From Arbacia lixula (taxonomy: Eukaryota > Echinodermata > Echinoidea > Arbacioida > Arbaciidae), in assembly GCA_963669155.1 (NCBI GenBank), contig OZ022584.1, positions 7,771,362 through 7,835,361 on the forward strand: 64,000 nucleotides of DNA, given 5' to 3'. Positions within the stretch are counted from its first letter, which is position 1; each line of letters begins with the position of its first letter. This document shows positions 54,201-64,000 of this stretch, piece after piece. The translations under genes and the position numbers were made by a program. Below the pieces are notes generated by a model. It saw nothing but the letters and a program-made list of their open reading frames with translations, searched no databases and was not told the DNA's origin.

Positions 54201-57200
54201 GCCCGTCCTTCTCCAGTTTGAATCTCCGTCTGCAGATGGAGACAAACAAGGTCATCAAATCAATGACAAAGCCTGAAAACGTATCACAAATGAATATATT
54301 ACTGAATCAAAACAACAAATATTGTCTAAAGCAAAATAAAAGCAGCAAGCTTTCTATTAAAACAAATCAAAAGCCTCAAAATGTACTGTGAATAAATCCG
54401 CATCTCAATCTATGCAGTGTACTTGTCAAAGTGTGAAATGGGAAGAACCTAATGATCCTTGGGGAAAACTCAGGCCTTTGGCTAGAAGACTTTATATGTG
54501 TCTTCAATAAATGAACAACTTAAGCAATGCAACACACTCGTCTGAACCAATCACGGGCAAAGCATAATACAGCTGCATGCCAAGGCCTGAAACAAAACAC
54601 ACTTATCTGAACATATCATGGGCAAAACATAATATCCCAATCTCTGCAATGCAACATATTTGTCTAAAGAATCATTGGCAAAACATAACATGCCTAGTCC
54701 TGAAAAAAACAAACGCAACACACTTGTCTGAGTACATCATGGGCAAAACTTAATACTGTAAAACCGGTACTTTTAATGCATGGTTATAACATCACCATAA
54801 AGTTATAACCAGCCTGCCTTATTTTAGCAGGCTAGACACGCAAGTTTCTTAGGGATTCCGGAGTTACCAGTTATGGAATTCAACTCGCGCGCATGTTGCA
54901 TGCTGTGATGCAATTGCACAGTGATCTTGCGCGTGAAATTATCCCGCGAGTATGTTGTAGGTGTGCTAAGCAGTGAAAATTAACTCACGCAAAATTTATC
55001 CGTTTTACAGTATGCCAAGGCCTGAAACACAACATACTTTACTGAATGCATCAAGTCTGATTTTACCAGGACCTAATCCAAAGACTGATTTTTATGGTAA
55101 CCATTATATTACCAGATCTTGCAAACCCCACTGACTTACAACACATTTTCATGGCAATGGTCATGAGAGAGAGAGATATAGGGACTGAAAAAATGGAAGG
55201 ACGTACCACAAGGAAGTCTATCCAGTAGCGGGTATCCTTGAACATCTGGTTCTTGGAGTGGTAGATGGGGGTACAGCAGGGGTCGATAGGAAGCAGCATG
55301 GGTAGGGCTCGCAGCTTCAGCACCTCAGTCACCTGCACCTCCTCCTCCCAGTTCTCACCATACTCCGTGTGCAGGGCCAGCTTGATCAGCTGTCTGTAGA
55401 GGCAACATTGCAGGCAATATGCACAAATATAACATGAACGGTTCTCAATGTGGAGGCAGCATTGTAGGCAATATAGAAAAATATAACATGAACAGTTCGC
55501 AATGTGGAGGCAGCATTGCAGGCAATATTGCAGAAATATAACATGAACATTTCTCCATGTGGAGGCAACATTGCAGGCAATATGCACAAATATAACATGA
55601 ACATTTCTCAACTAAAAGATAACTAAAAGCTCCTTCAACGAGCGAGTCCATTATGGATTTGCCTGTTAAAACAAAAAGTTGCAGACATACATGCAAACCC
55701 CATCTAAGTTGGCAACACAGCTGGCTGACCCAGCTGGCTTAGTGATTCTCTGAATCATGGTGCGGGATTTATAAACAGGTAACAGAGCACTTCTCAAAAT
55801 GTTTGAATAGATTGACTAGGTGTGTCTACATTAGCCCGATCAGACAAAATAGTGTGCTGATCCGGGGAACTAGCCTGAAGTTGCAATTGCGTTGTATAAA
55901 AACCCATTACGTAAACAACGCGCTGATGCATGCTGGCATCGAGAAATTTTCAGGCTAATGAAGATGCTCCGAGCTAGCTCGAGCTAATTCGCAAACTAGC
56001 TCGAGCTAGACCCACCTAGCCCAAGATTCCTTGGGAAATTTTCTTGACCAAATAGCTAGCTATTCCGCCTGATCTGGCTAATGAAGACGCAAATAGCTAG
56101 CTATTTCATGATCTGGCTAGGCTAACCCGATCAGAACTATCTAGCTATTTGGCCACATCGGGCTAATGAAGATGCCCCCTTGAGACTGAGTAAGAGATGT
56201 TGATGAGAGTGTGAATGTGAAAGCAGTGATAATAGACCCCTAAGCTGCACAAAATGTTCAAAGTTCCCTGTCCTAACCTGAGCAGCTCCTCTGAGATGAA
56301 ATTCTTCCTGAGGAAGTCATAGTACTGGCCTGACACCTGGTTGAGGGCAAAGAGGCGCACAGAGTTCTCGGGGTTGCTGTCAAACTTGCGGGCGAAGAAG
56401 AGCTGGTTGGCGATGTTGGTTAGAATGTCCGTGTCCTTTGGCTCAAAGATCCCCGGACCCTGAGAACGGTACATTGAAATTCAAATGATTAATTAACTCA
56501 GAAAAATATAAAGAATGTATAGAGTGGTTGATCCGGGATTTGGAGATGGAGGGGGGGGGGGGGGGGGGTAGCAGACTTTTTGAACAGACAATAACCCCGT
56601 CCATATACCATAATCATGATAATACAGCTATTATTACCAATGCACATCAGTAAGAGACTTTCCAGCGAGCCTCTAAAAACACTGTACACATAAACCAAAA
56701 AAGCTGTTATCTCACAGTGATTTGGACAGCTGGACTCTCTCCATACCCCTAGCTAGAGCAAACGCACAATGGTGACATGTTCCGCTAAGCCATACGAGCG
56801 TTGCGATTACCGAATCACATGCCAGTGTGCGATGCACATTTACGACTGTTTTGCAGATGCAGTTTATAATATTCGCTTACCGCTATATTGCGGCATCATC
56901 ACTAGGTCTTGATCCGCAAAGTAGTTGCAGAATAGGTGGAAAAAAGGAGGAGGCAAACAGCATTATTTAAGTGATTCTCATTTTGCAGCTTTCGGTAGTG
57001 CATTGGCAAAATTGCCTCAAATGTTGCACTCACGTGCCTAGGCCCATAGCATTACGTGCAAAAATAATTCGCGCATTCAACTTTTTGCACATGAGCGCAT
57101 CAAATGCAATAAAGCGCGCTGTCCCTTCAGTTTCGGGACATCACACCATCAGCTTGATGGTGTTAATGTATGCAAAATACATGAAAGGACGTTTATTACT

Positions 57201-59585
57201 GGCTGCCTCTGGGATATATTAATATTGGTTAAAATCTTCGTAAGATAATTTTCGGAATACCAAAGATAAAATATTTTAAGGACATTATATCTAAGGGGAG
57301 ATAAAATTTTCTCTATACACGTGGTTTCTTTCTATATCCTTCTATTCCATTTGATGTCACTAAGTATGATATACATGGAAAATGGTTACAAATATATGGA
57401 TATAATAATTGAAACGGTTTATAATAATGATAACAATTCCAGATGTAAGGAACCAGAGAGAAAGTAAGTATCCATGTATGTGGTACAGTGGCACTCCTAG
57501 TGAGGAGGGTGGGGTACGCAGAATGATAATGTTCTTGTGTTTTCTCTGTAGGAAGTCCTTTCGGGCAAACCAGTGTTTGCCTCTCTCACCTTGAAAGAAA
57601 GAGATAATTGAGGGAGAAGATCTGCAGAAAAGCAGCATGCACATTAGTACCTTATTCTAGTGAGGGAAGGATAATAATATTCAAGTGAGTTTTTTTCTGG
57701 ACTGAATAATTCCCTGCATGAGTTGTGTTTGTCTTGTGCACCTTGAAAGAAGCAATGCAAGAGATAGAAATGAAGACACTAAACAATATGCATCGAATAC
57801 AGCGCATAGTTCTGCTGAGGAGAATGGGATGAAACAAAATGATCATGCAATTGTTTTTCTGTCGAGGTCATTTCAAACGTGATCCAAATTTGTTCCTTTA
57901 TCCTCGAAAGAACCAATAAAAAATGGGGAAAATGGGGAAAAATGTAGAAAATCTGACAAATCAGTGCTCAATTTTGTTGGGATAAAGCATAATAAATCAA
58001 TAAATGTGTTTGTTTTTCTGTAGATAGAACTGATTCCAAACATAATTTCTGTTTGTCTTTTTCACCTTGAAAGAGAAGAAAAATAGACAAGAGGAGAAAA
58101 GGCAAAGAGCATAATGTTTGAACTACAGCGCATATTAAGGAGGGTGAAATCAAATAAGTGCATTACGTCTGCATTTAAGTAATTGTTTGCATCATGTTGC
58201 ATTTTGTTTAAATAACTTTTAACCATGTTGTTTTCCTCTGGCAAACTTTGGTTCCTCTTTCTCTGATTCACTTCATCCTTCTTTAGTACCACTCTCACAT
58301 ATCTGCACCAGGAAACATGACAACAAAGAATGGGTTACACGTAAGCACAGCTCTACTCTTTTTTTTCTCTCTCTCTTAATTTTGTCTTGGTTTCACATGG
58401 TATGAACACCATGTGAACAAAAAAAAAATAGAAAAGAAATCCCAAATATAATTTTTTTTATCAACATACAATTTGTGCACACATCACACAAACATGTTTT
58501 GCATATCTCTCTTCTTTGTGCCAAGGAATAGTTTCCAACACACACAAAACCGACCCTTTGTTAGAGCCTGGCGTAAAGTGATATTTACTTCAAAAATAGG
58601 ATGAGTTTGAGCCCTGCCAAGCTTGCGCATCAATTAGACCCTTTACGTGAGTAAAGTAATGTGTGAGGCTCATGCTGCCTAGACTTGCTTCTAAGCTGCT
58701 GCAGCATTTCTATCAGAAAGTCTGTAATCACAGATCTTGTGCACATGACAAATTAATATGGGTCTGGCTGTATGAGACTGGCTGTATGAGACTAACTGCT
58801 GTCCATGTCTTTTTCACCTCGTCCAGGGAAGAAGGGATAATTTGCCCAATGGAATGGACCAAAATTTATCAGCGATAGTTTGGAGCAGGATTGGCTAACA
58901 GCCTGAACGCTAAAGCTGTAGTTTGTAAGGAGACAGCCAAATGCTAGATGCATGGCCGCTCATGCAAATCTGAAACCTGTCTGGACCATTTCAACAGCTG
59001 AATTACTTTACATAAATTCACATATTGGTTCGAGGATGCATTGATAGGAACATTCACTATCATGTACACTGGTGAATACAATCAAAACTTGTTCAATTGC
59101 CCACTCTCATACTTTTCAGCCACTTATTTCCTTTAGCAACTATTAAGAAGAAATAACAATGACCTGCTATATCACATCATTAGGTCAAGTATTTATTACA
59201 AACAAAAGTACATGTACATTCAATGCATGTAATACATTATGCATTCAGACTTTCATTTGTTAATGATAAAAAAAAACTTTTCCCATCTAAATAATGTTAA
59301 ATCAAATTGTAATCATTATAAGAGATTGTGACTGATTCTGGGGCAAAGTAATGACTAGAAGAACAATTGCTCACACATATATGAAATATATCTTGCAGAA
59401 AATAAAGGGAAATGACATGCAAAGGGGAGATAAAGGATGAGGGAATGAATAAATGTAGAGATCAGGAGGGAAATACAGGGAGTAAGAGGAGAAGAGAGTG
59501 GGACAGGGGAATGAGAGAGAGAGCAAGAGAGAGAGAAAGAGAGAGAGAGGGGGGGGAGAGAGAGAAAGATAGAGAGGGAAGAGAA

Positions 59586-59619
<34 letters not shown>

Positions 59620-59701
59620 TGAGAGAGAGGAAGAGAGACAAAGAGAGACAGAGAGAGAAAGAGAGAAAGAGAGAGAGAGAGAGAGAAAGAGAGAGAAAGG
59701 G

Positions 59702-59751
<50 letters not shown>

Positions 59752-59758
59752 AGAGAGG

Positions 59759-59793
<35 letters not shown>

Positions 59794-59950
59794 GGGTTAG
59801 CCTGGAGAATGATTATAGCATGATCAGTAACATGAGGCTGCATGTCAATATTGTCATGGTTACCAGGGTAACAAACTTATCATCACATCAGGGGCTGCAC
59901 TGATGAGCAGGGGATGTGATACTCACAACCTGGGAGTCTCTCGTACTCAT
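45760..59950 (-). CDS. Unrecognised membrane protein with acidic linker and two C-terminal TM helices
   Basis: Eleven exons on the minus strand: 59950-59927, 56459-56278, 55393-55207, 54229-54185, 53531-53452, 52709-52573, 52183-52005, 51011-50846, 47943-47325, 46813-46739, 45889-45760. Every junction has GT-AG borders and matching phase, giving 607 residues if the first exon (MSTRDSQV) is right; that exon is the weakest part. Residues 9-333 form a soluble domain (FEPKDTDIL, FFARKFDSNPEN, IKGLYLTTKHARDK, MEPGLWTLVLF) with two N-glycosylation sequons (NLS, NAS). Residues about 382-393 are almost all Glu/Asp, followed by a Gly/Arg-rich basic stretch. Helices lie at about 545-563 and 582-603, joined by a basic loop (KRKSHGVK), with a tail of only a few residues. 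The FxPxD...FFARKF spacing and PGxWT loosely resemble the C-terminal part of peptide O-xylosyltransferases, but no catalytic domain is visible. I do not assign a function. Confidence 0.7.
47949..48197. repeat. (GA)n microsatellite next to a splice acceptor
   Basis: GA repeats with GGGAGA variants. On the minus strand the CT run ends CTCTCTCGCTGTAG directly before the acidic-linker exon (47943-47325), so it supplies the polypyrimidine tract. Confidence 0.9.
48200..49424. other. Intron sequence, no feature seen
   Basis: Unique sequence in the intron between exons 51011-50846 and 47943-47325 of the minus-strand gene. No exon or repeat could be supported. Confidence 0.4.
49425..50445. repeat. 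157-bp tandem array rich in nuclear-receptor half-sites
   Basis: Unit boundaries (GAGAGTCTTGCAGGTAAAC) fall at 49582, 49739, 49896, 50053 and 50210, an exact 157-bp period. A junction at 50210-50243 is followed by another unit, 50244 to 50401. The inner copies are nearly identical. Each unit carries TGACCTcaaaTGACCT (DR4) and TGACCTTTGACCT (DR1), for example at 49463-49475, 49620-49632 and 49777-49789, plus a GTGACCTC. The array ends in a GACGGAC minisatellite (about 50432-50462). It lies in an intron of the membrane-protein gene. Confidence 0.95.
51470..51490. repeat. Poly(C) tract
   Basis: A run of about 20 C within an intron of the membrane-protein gene. Confidence 0.95.
51697..51945. mobile_element. 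249-bp MITE, copy 2
   Basis: The best-preserved copy. The ends CTGCCCTACTCTGACAAAAG and the inverse CTTTTGTCAGAGTAGGGCAG are near perfect. The flanks AATA and AATC are an imperfect 4-bp duplication. It sits 60 bp before (on the plus strand) the exon at 52005-52183 of the membrane-protein gene. Confidence 0.9.
53233..53392. mobile_element. 160-bp inverted-repeat element (copy 2 of 2)
   Basis: Matches 8822-8982 in inverse orientation. Shared words include GGGTAGAGCAA, AGTGATCA, GGGAGTGCC and GACACTAGCCC. The ends AACTGGTTCTTAAC and GTTAAGAACCAG are inverted. Located in an intron. Confidence 0.55.
54490..55070. repeat. 57-65-bp tandem repeat interrupted by a MITE
   Basis: Units with ACACACTTGTCTGA, CATCATGGGCAAAAC and ATGCCAAGGCCTGAAA start at about 54532, 54597, 54654 and 54718, and resume at about 55012 after the insertion at 54756-55010. 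Confidence 0.7.
54756..55010. mobile_element. 255-bp MITE with CTGTAAAAC ends inside a tandem repeat
   Basis: The left end is CTGTAAAACCGGTA and the right end the inverse of CTGTAAAACGGATA, with TA on both sides as a likely 2-bp target duplication. It interrupts the surrounding tandem repeat cleanly. Two further inverted pairs lie inside (GTTATAAC...GTTATAAC and CAGCCTGCC...GCAGGCT). Confidence 0.75.
55397..55617. repeat. 54-bp minisatellite abutting a splice acceptor
   Basis: Four units start at 55401, 55455, 55509 and 55564 (GGCAACATTGCAGGCAATAT and variants). The array begins about 4 bp from the acceptor of the exon ending at 55393. On the minus strand its sequence is open and in frame with that exon. 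Confidence 0.9.
55818..56178. mobile_element. Palindromic AGCTAGCT-rich element, copy 1
   Basis: The ends are GGTGTGTCTACATTAGCCCG and the inverse of GGGGGCATCTTCATTAGCCC. The interior has repeated GCTAGCTATT, GAGCTAGCTCGAGCTA and GCTAATGAAGA words. Related to 61122-61606 and 63041-63428. Within an intron. Confidence 0.75.
56460..59926. other. First intron of the membrane-protein gene
   Basis: A poly(G) run at 56551-56568, otherwise AT-rich sequence with (GA)n at the far end (59513-59792). Several segments of the form CTTTTTCACCTTGAAAGAG recur at about 57580, 57735 and 58060, suggesting a diverged repeat of about 150-330 bp spacing. No exon seen. Confidence 0.4.
59513..59792. repeat. (GA)n microsatellite
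   Basis: About 280 bp of GAGA/GAAA repeats. Long Glu-Arg and Ser-Leu frames on the two strands are artefacts. Confidence 0.95.
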
Positions 59951-61121
59951 TGCCCAGGGATCAGAGCACAGTACCACTTCCAGTAGTTAATAATTATTAT
60001 GATGTTATATTGTATGTTACATTGTTTGATACCATTTGTAGGCTAAGGAGCCTTCCGGGGCGAACTACAAGGGGTCGACATCTCTCATCTGCTTTCCAGT
60101 ATAGGCTTTTTGTCAATTCCCCCAGGTTTTACCCTTAATCAAGAAGTGAAGTGGGTTCTTTAAGGTGCATTGAGTGTGGCTCTTAATCATGTTCAATTGG
60201 GAACATGGCCATTAATGGATAGTGTACTCCATGATTTGTATAAGTCACGCAGGAATACTTTGGATTGGCCGGTGATCACATGTATGCCAGGCTAAAAGCC
60301 CACAGCAAAGAAACACTACTGGTAGTTAACAATGTTCAAACAAGAACATGGCCACAAAGGGGTTGTGCACTCAATAATTTGTGTAAGTCATGCAGTGTTA
60401 ACATGCTCCTTACAGTGCACACTGTCTGTGGGATAAAGGTTGATTCTATGTGCACAAGACTCTTAATGTGAATTCTCCCCAATCACTAATGACAACTAAG
60501 TAGGTTATACGACAGTCCATTATCATCATGTGAGCATCTGAAGTGATTGATGATCCTTTTTGCAAATAAAATTTGGGCATTGAAGCATAAAATGTGCATA
60601 CATATATTTTCCATTAAAAAAGGAAGCAATTAATTCACATACAGTCCCTGAAGCAGCTCAACAATGTTTGTTGTTGAGTATGGATAGTGCCTGCACTTTC
60701 ACTGCATCTGCCATTGCACATCATCATTGACAGCAAATATAATTATTTCAAAACTACTGGAGATTAATAACTCACAGAACGGTGCGCAATTTACTTTTTT
60801 TGACCATAACCACACTTACAGCAATAAAACTCTCCAAAAATAAGATTAATTATGATGTATCGTAGTCTAAGAATCATGTTATATTATTGGTTGGCAGTTA
60901 TGACATCCGAGATCTAAGTGGGAAATAGTATCTCAAAAGTGCTATTGACTGGTCAGAAAAATCTTTCTTTGAATAAATTAGTGAACGATTGCGTGCTAGG
61001 TTGATTTCAAATGTTGCATAGTTTTCCTCATGTGAATGGGGGAGGAAGATGATGTATAAGGAAAGACAAAAAGAAGACACACAAATGAAGGAGGAAAGAA
61101 GACAAATGCAGGAGGCCATCC
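59951..61121. other. Region upstream of the membrane-protein start, no gene seen
   Basis: If the first exon model is right, the promoter lies here; no TATA box or initiator stands out. Two segments of about 110 bp (around 60180 and 60325) share GAACATGGCCA and TTTGTGTAAGTCA-like words, a diverged direct repeat. Confidence 0.35.
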
Positions 61122-61606
61122 CATGAGGTGTGTCTTCATTAGCCCGATCAGACAAAATAGCGAGCTAGTTTGCTGATCTGGGGAACTAGCCTGAAGTTGC
61201 AATCGCATCTTCATGAGCTCGAAATTCTGGATACGTAAGCTTGAAACTCGGGATGCATAAATTATCCCGATGTTCGCACATACGCAGTGTGTGACGGGAA
61301 TAGGCCACGACAGCATGGCTTCGGTTGTGCATGAGCTCGCATTCACGCACATGTAAAAACATAATGTAAACAATGCTGATGCACGCTGGGGTTGGGAAAT
61401 TTTCAGGCTGACGAAGACGCTCCGAGCTATATAGCTCCATCTAGCCCAAGATTTTTTGTGAAATTTTCTCAACCAATTGTTAGCTATTTTGCCTGATCTG
61501 GCTAATGAAGACGCAAATAGCTAGCAAGTTCGTGATCTGGCTAGCCACCCCAATCAGAACAAGCTCGCTATTTCGCCCACATCGGGCTAATGAAGACACC
61601 CCCATG
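61122..61606. mobile_element. Palindromic AGCTAGCT-rich element, copy 2
   Basis: The most complete copy, about 485 bp. It begins AGGTGTGTCTTCATTAGCCC and ends with the inverse of GGGTGTCTTCATTAGCCCG. The flanks CCATG on both sides suggest a target duplication of about 5 bp. The interior words match 55818-56178. Confidence 0.8.
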
Positions 61607-62295
61607 GAGACAATGAGGTGATCGATGGTGACATCCAGAGACAGGAATAGTCTTACTTTATAGGAAGCACATGTGGGCCTTCCACCACCCTGACCCACTC
61701 TCACATTCCAAGACATCACCACAACCAGAAGATAGCTGCTTCAAATTGCACTGGTGCAACGCATCATTCTCCCTCCCCTGCCCATACCTGCTCAAAGAAT
61801 TCTTATAATGGAGGGGTCACCATGGTAATTGCAGTAACGAGATCACATTAGGAAACAATTGATTCACACCACACTCTCAGCACTACACATGCTAAAAACA
61901 AGTATCCCTCTCACATGCACAAAGAATATTAGCAAGTTGGAAGCTAGAGGACATCCTGTGCCATAAACCTTACATCAAGATCCAATTTTGGAGTATCTTC
62001 TTTCAAAACTATGATTTGCTGACAAAACAAGGCCCTATGACCTATGAGTGTTCTGTGCTGGGCTGTCACCCTATTTGATAATGTGATTGTGTAGACGTTC
62101 AGCTTACGGAATCGCGCACGTTACAGTATCTCCCAGTTGCCTGTGCCTTTAAGTCGGGCTTTTCCTTGTAACTGGCATCAAGCCACTATTCCCACCAGTG
62201 TTGATAACATGTGGTATGAACACCACATGCACATTTTTCTCACAGGAACATACTATGTGTAAACTTGTTTAGCATTGGATGTACTGATCACAATA
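61607..62295. other. No gene seen
   Basis: Unique sequence. A possible donor near 61787-61792 on the minus strand has no matching acceptor. Confidence 0.35.
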
Positions 62296-62546
62296 CTGCC
62301 CTACACTGACAAAAGGAAGCAACGAACAAAAGAGGCTTTTCTTGTAAATGAGCAAAATGGGTCTGCTACTTGCATTGGCATCAGTGCATAACATCACATC
62401 ATGTTAGGTTGAATATCTCATAGCAAGATGAAGATTTCTTGTCCAGATTTTGGCCATTTGTAGGGAATGCTGGGTACAATCTAAGAATACCAATAACTCA
62501 CATTTGAGTGATTTGTCACTTGCTTTCTTTTGTCAGAGTCTGGCAG
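62296..62546. mobile_element. 251-bp MITE, copy 3
   Basis: Inverted relative to the other two copies in its interior. The ends are CTGCCCTACACTGACAAAAG and the inverse of CTGCCAGACTCTGACAAAAG. The flanks carry AATA as an exact 4-bp target duplication (62292-62295 and 62547-62550). Confidence 0.88.
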
Positions 62547-63040
62547 AATAGTTTATGTGTATCATCCCTTTGTGCGCCAAGAGGGTGTTTTACCATGCTC
62601 TCAAACAATCCTGACAAGACAATGCTGATGACATCCTTTTGTTTGTCTTGTCTAACTTGTCTTGCACATTCTGCCAGGACACAGAGCAATGTCCCCTGCT
62701 GTTCATGTCTCCCCATAGACTCTGTGATCACCCTTAACTTGGTGAGTCTTCACAACTTCAAAGATGCCAAATAACTCAATCAGCTAGAGTTTGGGGTGAA
62801 ATAGCCCAAAGCTGCCATAAACAAAATAGAAATGCTACTTAGGTCTTTGTCCATCCACATCAGATAATGTGTGTAATGAAGTGTCACGTTTCTCATGTTT
62901 GGCAAAGTATTGACATCTTTCCAAGCACTTTCAAACTATTAGAGAGAAGATGGGTCATAAAGACTAGCATCTACTGTACAACAGCCCAGGTTTAAGCGAG
63001 AAAGATTTTCATTAGGAAGTATTTAAGCATCTTACTCTAG

Positions 63041-63428
63041 GGGTGTCGTCATTAGCCCGATGTGGGCGAAATAGCTAGCTTGTTCTGATCGGGTTAGCTA
63101 GAAAGATCACAAAATAGCTACCTATTGTGTCTTCATTAGCCAGATCAGGTGAAATAGCTAGCTTTTTGGTCGAGAAAATTTCCCAAGAAATCTTGGGCTC
63201 GTTGGAGCTAGCTCGAGCTAATTCGCGAACTAGCTCGTTACATTTCATTACATTAGGTTTCTATACGTGCGTGAATGCGAGCTCACAACCGAAGCCATGC
63301 GGTTGTTTGGAGCTTACATATTCCTAGTTTCAAGCTAATGAAGACGCGATTGCAACTTGAGGCTAGTTCCCCAGATCCTCAAACTAGCTCGCTATTTCAT
63401 CTGATCGGGCTAATGAAGACTCACCTAA
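63041..63428. mobile_element. Palindromic AGCTAGCT-rich element, copy 3
   Basis: Opposite orientation to 55818-56178 and 61122-61606. It begins GGGGTGTCGTCATTAGCCCG and ends near GATCGGGCTAATGAAGACTC. The interior includes GGAGCTAGCTCGAGCTAATT. Confidence 0.75.
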
Positions 63429-64000
63429 TGAAGATGGCTTGTATGCCTTTTTTTTTTTTACCCTTTCTGACTTGTCTGGCGAGTATTTGGTAATGATATA
63501 ATCCCCCCCTGCTGCCTCTGTCTCCCCTTGGACAGGCCCCTCTTACCTCCACCTACCGTCAGACAGACAGCAAGGGTTGGGCAAGGAGATGAGTAAGGAA
63601 GTGAGGATGCCTGCTCCACAAAATTAATAACTACCCTTTCTTGACAAAAATTGACAGTTTTATGAGGGTAAAATGAGTAGAAAAAAATCTCACAAATTGG
63701 AAATTGCCATGTTATTAGGCGAATTTGATGTAAGGAGGACAGCCCTTATAAAATACATCATTAAAAAAATGTATTATGTTTGAAGGGTATTTTTCTGTGG
63801 CAGCACAGATACAGTCTGAGAAGATCTCTGCATGGTTGCCTTACAGGCAAACCAGAGATAAGACAAGGCAAGGCAGGCGGAGACAGGATTCATAAGATGA
63901 CAGCACATGACATTCTACCCCCAGCGTATCCGGTTGTTATCTCGGGTTCCAATGCCAGTATTACATGACTGATACGAACAATCCGTCATTGTGTACATAT

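Noticed and set aside
54185-54230. Reading RRFKLEKDGL in the 45-bp exon of the membrane-protein gene
   Set aside because: That frame hits a stop before the strong donor. The phase-0 frame joins both neighbours, so the short exon is kept in that frame.
59355-59903. Frames of more than 160 residues on both strands
   Set aside because: Translations of the GA microsatellite; no splice or start support.
63520-63610. Good pyrimidine tract plus acceptor and GTAAGA donor on the minus strand
   Set aside because: The implied exon would be only a few bases long, and the longer reading does not join known exons.

Overview
The window is a piece of animal nuclear genome, most likely from a marine invertebrate. 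I favour a non-vertebrate deuterostome such as an echinoderm, but that is inference. The evidence is AT-leaning intergenic DNA, intron-rich genes with GT-AG borders, abundant long microsatellites and poly(G)/poly(C) runs, many short inverted-repeat transposons, and a large class C GPCR. There are no operons, CRISPR arrays or clear tRNA/rRNA genes. Most long open frames are microsatellite translations or chance frames.

Three protein-coding genes could be assembled exon by exon with consistent splice phases. (1) Minus strand, 12411 to 9103: a five-exon, 453-residue coiled-coil protein with the W-x-x-Y-D motif and UBAN-type ubiquitin-binding helix of the TNIP/ABIN-CEP55-NEMO group. Its upstream region holds a TATA box and two perfect palindromic kappaB sites. 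(2) Plus strand, 20327 to 31188: a four-exon, 1119-residue class C (metabotropic-glutamate-type) GPCR with signal peptide, Venus flytrap, cysteine-rich domain, seven-helix domain and long tail. (3) Minus strand, 59950 to 45760: an eleven-exon membrane protein I could not name. It has a soluble domain of about 330 residues, a strongly acidic then basic linker, and two C-terminal membrane helices.

The rest is repeat-rich. It includes a 249-251 bp MITE family in three copies with 4-bp target duplications; a Tc1-type non-autonomous element with Sleeping Beauty-like ends; a palindromic family rich in AGCTAGCTCGAGCTA-like words in three copies; other hairpin elements; a 157-bp tandem array full of nuclear-receptor half-sites, and two unrelated tandem arrays that also carry DR1-like motifs. 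Repeats also touch gene structure: two 3' splice sites use (CT)n microsatellites as polypyrimidine tracts, one 3' splice site abuts a 54-bp minisatellite, and one MITE sits 20 bp after a GPCR exon.

The best candidate for a regulatory story is gene 1: a predicted ubiquitin-binding signalling adaptor whose own promoter carries two optimal NF-kappaB sites, which suggests an inducible feedback regulator.
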